Shown here: piece by piece, positions 53,948-63,589 of the stretch
Layout: each line of letters opens with the position of its first letter
How positions within the stretch are numbered: the stretch's first letter is position 1
Assembly (NCBI GenBank): GCA_045579055.1
Contig: JAZNLK010000136.1
Span: 21,122 to 85,121, forward strand
Reading direction: 5' to 3'
Length of the DNA: 64,000 nucleotides
DNA from: SIG440 sp045579055
GTDB taxonomy: Bacteria > Bacillota > Clostridia > Monoglobales > Monoglobaceae
Position numbers and translations under genes: made by a program
Notes under the pieces: model-generated
Seen by the model: only the letters and a program-made list of their open reading frames with translations
Told to the model about the DNA's origin: nothing
Database searches by the model: none

Positions 53948-56839
53948 TTAGTTTTCTCTGATTGCACGCAATTCGTAAACATAGTTTGAAGCCTTTGAAA
54001 CTTCGTATTTAACCACCACATAACGGTATGAGCCTGCTCCATCAACATCAAAGCTGAATTCACCGTTTGCAGTATGTGTTTTCAGGTTTCCTACATATTC
54101 AATGTCAGCATTTTCGCTGTTCTGCACAAACAGATTATAATATGCTTCCAACGCTTCAGTCGCATCAGTTTTGCCGGTGAGTGCCATAGCTTCTTCAACT
54201 GTGGGGTTGGGATTGATGTTGCTCAGATATATTTCTCTGCCGGATGAGCCTCTTTCGTAATTGGCATAACCTGTTACCTTATTGAAATTCTTCGCTGAGC
54301 CAAGGTCAACGAAAACAAGTCCGTTTATTGTTGCAGGGCCCCAACCGATTCCGGTTGTTGTGTCACCATCTGTCAGCTTTGTTCCCTGATCCTTTGCCTC
54401 AGGCTTTGTTTTCCAACCGTTATTGTCGCCAAACTTAACTTCTAATGAAGGCTTGTTTGCAGAAAGCAAGCTAACAGGAGGACAAATAGCACTTGCAACA
54501 ATGGGTCTCAAATTGCCTTCCATATCCCAGAGCATTGTCTTTGCATAAACCACGCTGTCTGCATATTCTTCTTCTGCGAAATCAATGGTTGCATCAAGTG
54601 CCGCACCAACACCCTTTTGGGGAGTGATTGCTGCCATCTTTACTCCAAGAAGCTTGTCATTATCGTCATAAGCTGCCGCAATGAACTTATATTCTCTGCC
54701 TGTCACCGAAAGGAGCTTGTCAGCCTTAACGCTGAACTTTGTTGCAACCTCTGCATCCTGTTCAAATGTAACTTCGGTGAATACTTCGTCAAGATTTGCT
54801 TCCTTTGTATATACATCAAGCATAACAAGGTCAGTACGTGCCCATGTGCCGCCATCCGCTCTTCTGTCGGGAATACGAACACCCACATAACGGTATTTGT
54901 TGCCATCCATTGCTTCAGATGCCTGATATAATCTCATTGTGTTCTGGGGCTGCATACCGTTTACACCCTCTGTGTGCATGATAACTGCGTTATCTGTGGA
55001 AAATTCGTCTGTATTTGAAACAAAGATTTCCGCCGCACGGTTAACATTGTTGGCATTATACTTTTTACCGCTCATTGCGGTAACGTAATCAATTGTCTGG
55101 GGTGTGCCCAAATCCAGCATAATGTAAACATCCTTTGCATTGCCGCCATAAACTGCCCATTCTGTTGTTAAGTCACCATCTGCAACACTTGCAGGATAGC
55201 TGAGTGCAACGGTGTTTGCATTGCCGCTCAGGTCATCCCAGTTTGCCTTCGCAGGCATACCGTAGCTTATGAGATGTGCTCTTTCATCTGTGTTGAATGA
55301 ATATATCTGCTGTGCCGCTGTTGAATCACTGTAAACACCCAATTCAATCATAGTGAGTGAACGGTGATATTCAGCAGGATCAGACTGATACTTTTGCACA
55401 TTTCCGCCCTTTACCACAACATAGCGGTAAGAATTTCCCTTGATTGCTTCGGGAAGCTCCAAATAGTTGGTCAAAAATCCCATATTCTTATTTTTAACAA
55501 CTGCATCTGTTACAGTATTGGGGTCATTGGTTACATAAATTGAAACATTCTGATTTCTCCAATGCTCAAAAACACCACCGCCACGGTTGAAGTTTGTGGG
55601 ATAATATGTAATTGCATGGAGAGGAAGCACCTCACCCAAATCAAGAATCACGCTCTGTTCAGTGCCGGGGTCGGTTGTTACGCCTTCTGTCCAGATAACA
55701 TCCTTTGCTTCATACGCCGTACTGCTGTCACGGTCGTTTGCATAATAGGGAAGCAAAGCACCCTCTGCTGTTGTTGCAAAAATGGGTTTATATGCACCAA
55801 CCTCAACCATCCAGCTTGCATCCTCTGCAACAGTGTCGGGTGTCATAACCTTTATGTCATAAATGTCAATACGCTTTGTGTGCTTGATAATTACAAAACG
55901 ATACTTCGTTTCACTTGTAACGGCGAAATCTGTATATCCGTCTTTGCCAACTTCCTTGGGTGTGTCTGCAATCTCACCGATTGTAACCACATCTGAAGGC
56001 AGGGTATCAGATGTCATACGTGTATTTGAAAGATAAACAGTGTAGTTCTTGTCAACCTCACCCTCTTCATAATCGTTACCAAACAAAAGCTTTACTGTAT
56101 CAATGGTATATGCATCACCCAAATCCACATAGTACCATGCAGCGGTAGAAAACAAATACTTTGTTGTCAAATCGCCGTCTGTAACCTTCAACGAATGATT
56201 TTCTCTGTAAAAATGGCTTGAAAAACCGGGACGGTTCAGAGCCACGTCTGTGAGCACCTTTTCTTCCTTCTCAACGATTTCATCAGCTGTGAAAACCTTG
56301 AAATCATACATCTGGAAACGGAGATTTCCCGATTCATCAAGATATTCGCAGTCCTCAGGGATTGCATCATCATTTCTGTCTGCAATAACATAGCGATATT
56401 TTGCCGCTTTTTGCTCATCTGCCAGGTCGCTGCCTGCAACACTGAAAGAAAGTGTATCAGCTTCAGCCTTGCCAACCGATGCAAACTTAACCGCACCTTC
56501 GGGAATGTCCAGACTTGCCTCTGTGGGAGCTTCGTTTGACAAATAAAGGTCGATATAGCCGAATCTTGCTCTGTTTTCGCTGTCAATTGTCATTTCAACA
56601 GAATCAATTGTGTATTCTGCTTCCAAATCAACGCAGAGCCAGCCGCCGTTGCTGAACATAAATCTGGTTTCCTCACTTTCATCCGTTGCATTTGCCGGAT
56701 AATTGTCATTATAGGTATAATAACCTGTTGCCGGACGGTTCAGTGCCACATTTGTGAGCACCTCATCAGCACTTGCCACAAGTGGCAGAGCCGACAAAAT
56801 CATAATAACCGAAAGGATTAATGATAAAAACTTTTTCAT
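53948..56839 (-). CDS. Secreted multi-discoidin protein
   Basis: 963 aa from the ATG at 56839 (GGAGGAG site). Signal peptide about 1-23. About five discoidin/F5-8-C-like domains occur (starting near 28, 195, 350, 520 and 815) with NVALNRP starts and YRYVV endings. Between the fourth and fifth is the shared beta module (about 690-800, YAKTMLWDMEGNLRPIV). No SLH domain, so it is soluble or held by partner proteins. The discoidin fold in bacterial surface proteins commonly binds galactose-type or GlcNAc/GalNAc sugars (CBM32). Operon B gene, 68 bp upstream of the C-terminal-SLH gene. Confidence 0.82.
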   Translation of the reverse strand: MKKFLSLILSVIMILSALPLVASADEVLTNVALNRPATGYYTYNDNYPANATDESEETRFMFSNGGWLCVDLEAEYTIDSVEMTIDSENRARFGYIDLYLSNEAPTEASLDIPEGAVKFASVGKAEADTLSFSVAGSDLADEQKAAKYRYVIADRNDDAIPEDCEYLDESGNLRFQMYDFKVFTADEIVEKEEKVLTDVALNRPGFSSHFYRENHSLKVTDGDLTTKYLFSTAAWYYVDLGDAYTIDTVKLLFGNDYEEGEVDKNYTVYLSNTRMTSDTLPSDVVTIGEIADTPKEVGKDGYTDFAVTSETKYRFVIIKHTKRIDIYDIKVMTPDTVAEDASWMVEVGAYKPIFATTAEGALLPYYANDRDSSTAYEAKDVIWTEGVTTDPGTEQSVILDLGEVLPLHAITYYPTNFNRGGGVFEHWRNQNVSIYVTNDPNTVTDAVVKNKNMGFLTNYLELPEAIKGNSYRYVVVKGGNVQKYQSDPAEYHRSLTMIELGVYSDSTAAQQIYSFNTDERAHLISYGMPAKANWDDLSGNANTVALSYPASVADGDLTTEWAVYGGNAKDVYIMLDLGTPQTIDYVTAMSGKKYNANNVNRAAEIFVSNTDEFSTDNAVIMHTEGVNGMQPQNTMRLYQASEAMDGNKYRYVGVRIPDRRADGGTWARTDLVMLDVYTKEANLDEVFTEVTFEQDAEVATKFSVKADKLLSVTGREYKFIAAAYDDNDKLLGVKMAAITPQKGVGAALDATIDFAEEEYADSVVYAKTMLWDMEGNLRPIVASAICPPVSLLSANKPSLEVKFGDNNGWKTKPEAKDQGTKLTDGDTTTGIGWGPATINGLVFVDLGSAKNFNKVTGYANYERGSSGREIYLSNINPNPTVEEAMALTGKTDATEALEAYYNLFVQNSENADIEYVGNLKTHTANGEFSFDVDGAGSYRYVVVKYEVSKASNYVYELRAIREN

Positions 56840-56874
56840 AATATAAAACTCCTCCATATTTAATATTTCATTTA

Positions 56875-59800
56875 CTATTTAATTCTGACTGCCATATCCT
56901 GAGTCCAGATACCAAAGTAGCCCTTTTGTCCTATGGGGTCGTTTACTAATGTGTCAATAATTGTTGCACCTTCGGACTTGATGATAACTCTGTCCATTTC
57001 GCCTTCGGGAACAACCGAAATTTCAAAGGGATTATATTCATCGTACTTGAACACAATGCTCCGTGCCGTGATGATTTCTTCCTTGACGCCGCTTTTCACA
57101 CGGTAAAGTGTCATATCCTGACCTTTGAGTGCCGCCATATAGTAGCTGTTTTTCAGTTCCTTTGTTGTTGGCTGCAAATCATCGGTCTGAGCACAGAATA
57201 TAATTCCGATGCCGTTTGTTGCATCGCCTCTGGGTGCCCAAAGATTAAAGCTGAACTTGCTTGCCATGGGCTTGGTATTCATACTCACTGAATACCAAGG
57301 AATTATGTTGAGGAAATCGCTGTAATTCACAAATGAACTGTTGATGTTTCCTCCAATCCAGTCCTCAGCCTTTGCCGAAACAACAGTACGGTCACCTGTT
57401 ACCTCTGTTGACTTTATTTCCATATCCCAGAATGCATATTTATTTATTTCCGGCTGATAAACGGGAATTTTCACCTTGCCTGAGCTGTAATCCATTGTTG
57501 CCAAGTCCACGGCAACCTTTGAACCGGCAGATGTAGTTATTTCAGGAAGAATGTTCACCGTATCAGCTCCATCTGTCATATTAACCGTGAGCTTTTTGTT
57601 TTCACGGTCAATGTCAACTGTGCCGTTGTCAAGGCTTGCAGAAATTATATCTGCTGTGTATCTCTGCTGCCAAAGCTCTGTGTAAATCTTTTCAAGCTTC
57701 AATGCAGCTGCCGCCTTGTCCGCACGTGTGCCTGGGGTCAGTTTTCTTGTCTCTTCAAGATCTTTTTTGAACTTTGTTATAGCCGCCTGCGGGAATCCGC
57801 CCCATGTGCCTGTTGCTTTTGCCGATTCCGCAAGCTCATCGCACATCTTGAGCATTTCCTCCCATGTGGGATGATAAACCGACCTATTGAGTTCTATTAC
57901 CAATTCCTTTACATTCAGGAATTCTTCCATGTGACCTTTTGAATAGTCATCACTTCTGTTGCCGTTTGTTTTGAATGCCTCAATCCAGTATTCAAAGTCA
58001 TCCTTCAGCTCAGAATCAAACTGCCATGGAAGGTCACCAAATGTTCCGTCCTGAAGTATTGCATCTGAATGATTGTTGATATCATTAGCCATAGAGGGAG
58101 CACTCATACCCTGCACCTTTTTTCGCCATGATGACTCAAAGCTTTCGGGACCCTTAAGGATTTTGGTCTTGTTGTCAGGAACTCTTTCTTCTATCCATTT
58201 CCATTCGTCCTCAAGCCCTGCATCACCTATTATGCGTGCCACCTCTTCCGGAGGGTCGGAAAGTGCAAAATACTTTGGATTTTCTTTAATATTGTCAGTC
58301 TGGGTGTCATTGTCATAAAAAACTCCGCGGTCAGTCCAAAGATTTTTTATCACATTCTGATTGGCTTCACCGTTGATTTGGTAAGCTCCGTTGGTTGTCA
58401 GCGAAATATTGTCTATGACCGAGACGCCATCTGTACCCTGGTCAAGGTATATACCATGACATTCTGTCATACCATTGCTGATGTAATTTCCTCTGAACTC
58501 CGTACCCCACTGCTTACCGAAGGTGTATATACCGCCGCCGTCTTCTGAGTAACACATATATTCGTCAATTCTGTTGTAGTTTACCTTGTTTTCCCCTGAG
58601 GTGGTTGCATTGTTATTCGCCCAGCCCCAGCCCACTGAAACACCGGAATAGGGAACCTCATAAATATAGTTGTGAAGAACATTGAAACGCTTTGTGTAGT
58701 TCAGCCAGATACCGATTGAAGAGGGAAGCTGTTCACCGATTCGTGTTATAACATTATTGGTAATATTACAATCTGCAGGTGCACCCATCTCGCCCTTTTG
58801 TTTTGCGTCACTTGATATTGCCCAGACGCCGTTGAGCGAAAATGACTCAGGAGCGGTTTTGCGGAGCATAATGTAGCGATACTTGCCTTCATCCTCAACC
58901 TTTATTTCATTCATAAAGTCCGCAGGTGTCGTGTAGGTTTTTATCACCTTGTACTCTTCAAACTTTTTGTCATTTGACACAAGTATTTCAATATTGCTTC
59001 TGTCCTCGTCGGTTGCGTTGTTGGGGAATGAGAAGCGGAAGGTGTCAAGAGAATAATCATCCTCCAAATCCAGCTTTATCCACGGACAGCGACCTTCTTC
59101 CTTTTCCCATGGCTGTGAATACCAGCCCGAACCCACATAACCGAAATCCGCCTCAGCGTTTCTTTGAGTGTTGAGTCCGTAGAAGGTCTGCACATTCGGA
59201 GAACCACTAACCGTTGGATGCCATATGCTTGATGATTCCCAGCCTGCGCGCCATGCAACATCTGCCGCACCGTTTTTATCCACAGGCTCGGTCATTGTGA
59301 TTTCATTAACGTGTCCTGCCGCAAAGCCTGAAGCACCAAGGTCAGTAAACACACAACCGTTAACATTTGAATGATGCACACCGTGTCTGAAATGAAGACC
59401 CATTGCCGTCAATCCGTAAAATACGCACTGTTCAAAGTCAATATTCTCTGCCCAATCCACCGAGTTTGCCGCTCTGCCCTGTCTGCCGTTGAGATTACTT
59501 GGGTAAGGGTATTCGCCCTGTCCGCCGCCGTAGCTTGTAAATTCAAAAGCGCTGTTGGTGGTGTGTGCAAATCTGATGTTTTCAAATCGCAGATTCTTCA
59601 CTCTGTTATAATAGTTGTCGCCTCTGATATAAAGAAGCTGGTCGGACTTTGGAACCAGAACCTCTGCAGTGTTCATGTCCTCGCCTTCTCTTGGGATATA
59701 GCTGAGAACCTTTGTCTTTTTGTTGAAGTAGAACTCGCCAGGCTCATCAAGAAGCTCGTATGCATTTTCAACCGTAAAACCGGTTTCAATTCCCGCTTCC

Positions 59801-60540
59801 TGCGTGCCAAAGCCCATACTTACCAGGCTCTTCCACACATCTCTTTCCAGTATGGCAATAACCCGATTGGGGTTGTCGGGGTCCTGAAGGATGTCCTCAA
59901 CATAATAGAATGAATCCTTCCAGAAGTGCACCCAGTGAAATTCAACGTCTTCGGGATTTTCGTAAAGACCAAGCTTTGCCTTGTCAATATACATACCGAG
60001 AGCATTGTCGTTTTCGTCCTTATAATACTCGTCACCCCAGATAACCTTGGGGCTTCTTGCACGGACAGTTGTTTTGTCATTAACAAACATTTCTCTCGCA
60101 AATTCAAGATTGTCTGCCTTTATGTGCCAGATGCCGTTTTCACCCTTTGTCCACGTGCCCTTTACTTCAACGGCACCGGAAATTGTGGGAATATTGTTTT
60201 TATCTGCGGCACGGTAGATAATGTCATAGCCCTTTGAGCCCGAATCTTCAATATGGAATTCCCATCTTTCTTCGTTGCTCAGCTCGTATCTGCCGCCCAT
60301 TATGTTTACAACAATATCGCCCTGCATATCCTTGTTGTACTTCCGAACCTCTTCCTGTGCACGTGCAAGAGTTGCAAAAGGTGAACTTTCACTTCCGTCA
60401 CCTTCGTCACTACCCAAAACGCTCACATAAAAGCTTTTCCACACATCATTTTCCGCATTTTCAGCAAATACACACGGAACGGAAGAGCATATGAATGTCA
60501 GTACAAGGAAAATACTGAGCAGTCGTTTTTTTACCGTCAT
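56875..60540 (-). CDS. GH141-like secreted beta-helix protein with inserted discoidin module
   Basis: 1221 aa. Signal peptide about 1-26. A right-handed parallel beta-helix starts at about 37 with the GH141-type opening FYVSVLGSDEGDG ... SSPFATLARAQEEVR and ISGAVEVKGTW. It runs to about 430, is interrupted by a discoidin-like module (about 430-580, CPWIKLDLEDDYSLDTFRFS ... YRYIMLRK), and resumes at about 581-760 (NITNNVITRIG, CYSEDGGGIYTFG, GNYISNGMTECHGIY). A helical region (about 800-975) and a LamG-like C-terminus (about 1050-1221) follow. Characterised GH141 members cleave fucosides or xylan; specificity here is unknown. It follows the solute-binding gene in operon B by 43 bp. RBS AAAGGAGA. 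Confidence 0.78.
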   Translation of the reverse strand: MTVKKRLLSIFLVLTFICSSVPCVFAENAENDVWKSFYVSVLGSDEGDGSESSPFATLARAQEEVRKYNKDMQGDIVVNIMGGRYELSNEERWEFHIEDSGSKGYDIIYRAADKNNIPTISGAVEVKGTWTKGENGIWHIKADNLEFAREMFVNDKTTVRARSPKVIWGDEYYKDENDNALGMYIDKAKLGLYENPEDVEFHWVHFWKDSFYYVEDILQDPDNPNRVIAILERDVWKSLVSMGFGTQEAGIETGFTVENAYELLDEPGEFYFNKKTKVLSYIPREGEDMNTAEVLVPKSDQLLYIRGDNYYNRVKNLRFENIRFAHTTNSAFEFTSYGGGQGEYPYPSNLNGRQGRAANSVDWAENIDFEQCVFYGLTAMGLHFRHGVHHSNVNGCVFTDLGASGFAAGHVNEITMTEPVDKNGAADVAWRAGWESSSIWHPTVSGSPNVQTFYGLNTQRNAEADFGYVGSGWYSQPWEKEEGRCPWIKLDLEDDYSLDTFRFSFPNNATDEDRSNIEILVSNDKKFEEYKVIKTYTTPADFMNEIKVEDEGKYRYIMLRKTAPESFSLNGVWAISSDAKQKGEMGAPADCNITNNVITRIGEQLPSSIGIWLNYTKRFNVLHNYIYEVPYSGVSVGWGWANNNATTSGENKVNYNRIDEYMCYSEDGGGIYTFGKQWGTEFRGNYISNGMTECHGIYLDQGTDGVSVIDNISLTTNGAYQINGEANQNVIKNLWTDRGVFYDNDTQTDNIKENPKYFALSDPPEEVARIIGDAGLEDEWKWIEERVPDNKTKILKGPESFESSWRKKVQGMSAPSMANDINNHSDAILQDGTFGDLPWQFDSELKDDFEYWIEAFKTNGNRSDDYSKGHMEEFLNVKELVIELNRSVYHPTWEEMLKMCDELAESAKATGTWGGFPQAAITKFKKDLEETRKLTPGTRADKAAAALKLEKIYTELWQQRYTADIISASLDNGTVDIDRENKKLTVNMTDGADTVNILPEITTSAGSKVAVDLATMDYSSGKVKIPVYQPEINKYAFWDMEIKSTEVTGDRTVVSAKAEDWIGGNINSSFVNYSDFLNIIPWYSVSMNTKPMASKFSFNLWAPRGDATNGIGIIFCAQTDDLQPTTKELKNSYYMAALKGQDMTLYRVKSGVKEEIITARSIVFKYDEYNPFEISVVPEGEMDRVIIKSEGATIIDTLVNDPIGQKGYFGIWTQDMAVRIK

Positions 60541-60582
60541 AAGAATCTCCTTTCTTTTGAAAAATTCTTAACTTATACTATT

Positions 60583-62034
60583 CTATTTGTTATTGGCTTC
60601 TCTCCACTCAGCAAGCTGCTTGTTCAGTTCTTTGATAATCTTATCCACGCCTGCCGACTTCAGCTTTGACATAAATTCAGCATATTCTTTTTCTGTATCA
60701 ATAATACCAAGGGCAATTATTGAATATTCATCAAGAACCGCCCTGCAGTTGGCAATTTCCAGCTTGATTGGCTCCTGATCGGGAGTGAAGCCCAGAATGG
60801 GACTGCGTTTTGCATTTGCATTGATTTCCTTTGTTGCCTCATAAACATCATCTGCCTGACCGGGGAGCAAATATCCGTTGAAGGTGTTTCCAATTGCCCA
60901 TGCAGGCTGTGAATAAGGATGTTCTGTCGAACGTTCAATGTGGTTTTCACCGGTCTTTGTGTAGTGCTTGCCTTCAATTCCGTAAGTAATCAGGTTATAA
61001 AAATCCTTGTCTGTGTTCAGGAGTTCAAGGAATTCAACTGCCTTTTCGGGGTAACGGGTGTCCGCATTGATTGCCGCCATGGTTGAAACAAGACCGTAGC
61101 TTGTGAGAAGTGGTTCGCTCTTTGTAACAACAGTTACGTCAAATCCGTAGTTCTGCTTGTATGTAGCTTCACATCCGGGGAGATAGGTGTTCATAAACAG
61201 AAGCCAGGGAATAACCTCGCCCTCGCCTTTGGCATACTTCACAACATCATTTTCAGTAACCTCCATAGGAGCGGCAAGACCCTTCTTTACCCACTCGGTA
61301 CGGATGCGAATATGTTCCTTGTATTCTTCGGATTCATATTGGTTTATTATTTCGGGATTTTCTTCATTGAAGCGAATTACGCCGGGAAGACCCCCGCCAA
61401 GCACCTGTTCAAAGCCCTCAAGCTGACAGCCGTCTGCACCCCATGTGGAGGCAACATATCCGTATTTGCCGGTCTTATCCTTGATAGCCTGAAGGTACTG
61501 TTCAAAATCTGCCAGAGTCCAGTTCTGCATTTCCTCCACATCAAGACCCAGGAGTTCAATGTTCTGTGTGGGAATCATAAAACCGGGGCCCCTTGCGAAA
61601 ATCTGCTGATTGGGAATCGCATAAATATGACCGTTGATTCTAATACCGTCCCAAACGTCCTCGCCAACTTCTTTCCAGAGATTCGGTGCGTACTGGGGAA
61701 GCAATTCATCAAGCTCCAGCAAATTGCCGTCGGCAACATTTTCATATACATTGTTAACTGTGCTTGATGTATACACAATGTCAAAGTCCTCGCCGCTGGC
61801 ATTGATAACAGATATCTTTGAATTGTAGTCTTCAAGGGGAATGATGTCCAGCTTAACCCCTATCTTTTCCTGTGCCATTTCCGAAGCTTTTTCGAAAACC
61901 TCATCACAGTCAGCTTCCTTGTTGATACGTGCATACCAACGCAATGTAATACCATCTTCTTTTTTCTCGCCGCACCCTGCCATAAGTCCTGATGCCATCA
62001 CCAAGCAGAGTAACAAACAAATAATTCTTTTCAT
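60583..62034 (-). CDS. Extracellular solute-binding lipoprotein (ABC sugar importer)
   Basis: 483 aa. Signal peptide with lipobox LMAGC, lipid-modified Cys21. The mature part is a family-1 periplasmic-type binding protein: a TLRWYARINKEAD opening, a hinge near IVYTSSTVNN, and a C-terminal region of the DUF3502 type with EFMSKLKSAGVDKI. It should capture an oligosaccharide and hand it to the permease encoded two genes upstream in the same operon. RBS AAGGAGG. It is unrelated at close range to the 537-aa binding protein of operon A, so two different ligands or sizes of ligand are likely. Confidence 0.9.
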   Translation of the reverse strand: MKRIICLLLCLVMASGLMAGCGEKKEDGITLRWYARINKEADCDEVFEKASEMAQEKIGVKLDIIPLEDYNSKISVINASGEDFDIVYTSSTVNNVYENVADGNLLELDELLPQYAPNLWKEVGEDVWDGIRINGHIYAIPNQQIFARGPGFMIPTQNIELLGLDVEEMQNWTLADFEQYLQAIKDKTGKYGYVASTWGADGCQLEGFEQVLGGGLPGVIRFNEENPEIINQYESEEYKEHIRIRTEWVKKGLAAPMEVTENDVVKYAKGEGEVIPWLLFMNTYLPGCEATYKQNYGFDVTVVTKSEPLLTSYGLVSTMAAINADTRYPEKAVEFLELLNTDKDFYNLITYGIEGKHYTKTGENHIERSTEHPYSQPAWAIGNTFNGYLLPGQADDVYEATKEINANAKRSPILGFTPDQEPIKLEIANCRAVLDEYSIIALGIIDTEKEYAEFMSKLKSAGVDKIIKELNKQLAEWREANNK

Positions 62035-62059
62035 TTTCTTTTCCTCCTTAAAATTTATA

Positions 62060-63589
62060 TTATTTTTCCTTATTAAATTTCATTGAATAAATATCCGCAT
62101 CGCTCATTACAAATTCAAGACGGATTGGCTTGCCTCTGAGCTTTGAAAGCTCTGCGTCGCTGTCGAATAATACCGGACGGTCATAGGCATCGCCGAATAT
62201 TTCGTAGCTTTGATATCCCTCAAAAGGCTTGCCGTAACAATCAAGAACACGAACAAATATGTAGCCTCTTGCGGATGTTTTGAAGTTAAGTGTCAGCTGT
62301 TCACCCTCAAAGAACAAGGGTTTTGTCACAACCTTCTTTTCTTCATAATCTGCGTGATATGATGCAAAACCATCAAGACGGGTCACGTATCTGTACATCC
62401 TCTGAGGTCTTATCTTTCCGTGTCCCTCAATCAGGTACATTGAAAGTTCATTGGTTTTGTGGGGATAGGCACGTGGTGTTTCAATCATACCATAAGCCGG
62501 ATAGCCGTCACCGTAGTTCCAGTTGTAAGCATTTTCCGCATCCGCCGTGAACATCGCGTCATCAAAACGATACCAATCAAGACCGTTACGGGATGACATA
62601 AACAATCCGTCCGTCAACACAAAACCGTGTCTCGCAGAAGTCTGCATTGCCTTTTTTCTCAATTCAACATTTTCTTCGCCGCCCAGAAATTCAAAATTCC
62701 TTGTAAGCCAATGTCTTTCTGTATAGCGTGTGGGGAATCCAATCACAATATGCGGCGCACGGTAATATCTCATCACATTGTTTGTGTATATTTCAACATC
62801 ATCCGCCTCACCATAGCTCAGAATCACGGGATTTGTCCATTTTTTGAAATCAGCCGATTCCATATACCGAACATCTCTCAGACCGTTTGCGGTACCTCTG
62901 CCGGGGCCGTCGTGAAGCCCTCGCACATAAGCAACGTACCTTCCCTTGTCTTTGTCCCAGTACGCAACGTTCATTGAATCGAATATCCCGCCGTTTTCCA
63001 CCGACCCGTCGGTCATCTTCCAACCACACTTGAAATGTATTCCGTCAGGACTCACATAGCACCACAATTCGCGGTTATCGGGAAATTCAAGGTCATCTCT
63101 TTCAATCTCCGAAGTCGCCTTGAATTTTTCGTCTGCGGGACAGGCTGGGTTTTCGTCATAAAAGATGAAGAAATTATCCAGCTTGTTTTCTTCGCTTTCC
63201 TTCATCACTATGTTGTTATCCCTTGAACCGTTAAACTCACAAACACCAAGATTCGGTCTGTTCCAGTTGATGCCGTCCTCGCTCTCCATCATACAGAGAA
63301 ACATTTTTTCAGCACCCGACATTGTTTCGTAATTTGTCCATCCGGTCTGATAATACATTCTGTATTTGCCGTGAACCTTCAGAATATTGGGATAGCTTAT
63401 TGTGTCACCCTCCCAGGGAGCATCCATAACCACAGGAGGTTCAAGCTTCACAGGTCTGTTTACGGTCAATCTTGCCGTTGTTCTGTCATTATCAATGAGA
63501 TAATCGCTCCAGAAAACTTCTCGTCTGTCTTCAATGTCTATAACATTCTTCCAACCAAGCTGCGGAATGTTTAACTTATGTTCAATCAA
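62060..63589 (-). CDS. Cytoplasmic five-bladed-propeller glycosidase-like protein (function unknown)
   Basis: 509 aa. The first about 400 residues look like a GH32/43/sialidase-type beta-propeller: repeated blade motifs KYRMYYQTGWTNYE, ESEDGINWNRPNLG, YVSPDGIHFK, YMESADFKKW and MSSRNGLDWYRF. The last about 95 residues form a beta-sandwich (FKTSARGYIFVRVLDCYGKPFEG). No signal peptide. I cannot place it in a numbered GH family, and no catalytic triad can be fixed by eye. The TTG start overlaps the permease stop (TTGA) and lies 7 nt after GGGGGTG, so it is translationally coupled. It likely processes the imported sugar; this is inference from position. Confidence 0.7.
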   Translation of the reverse strand: MIEHKLNIPQLGWKNVIDIEDRREVFWSDYLIDNDRTTARLTVNRPVKLEPPVVMDAPWEGDTISYPNILKVHGKYRMYYQTGWTNYETMSGAEKMFLCMMESEDGINWNRPNLGVCEFNGSRDNNIVMKESEENKLDNFFIFYDENPACPADEKFKATSEIERDDLEFPDNRELWCYVSPDGIHFKCGWKMTDGSVENGGIFDSMNVAYWDKDKGRYVAYVRGLHDGPGRGTANGLRDVRYMESADFKKWTNPVILSYGEADDVEIYTNNVMRYYRAPHIVIGFPTRYTERHWLTRNFEFLGGEENVELRKKAMQTSARHGFVLTDGLFMSSRNGLDWYRFDDAMFTADAENAYNWNYGDGYPAYGMIETPRAYPHKTNELSMYLIEGHGKIRPQRMYRYVTRLDGFASYHADYEEKKVVTKPLFFEGEQLTLNFKTSARGYIFVRVLDCYGKPFEGYQSYEIFGDAYDRPVLFDSDAELSKLRGKPIRLEFVMSDADIYSMKFNKEK

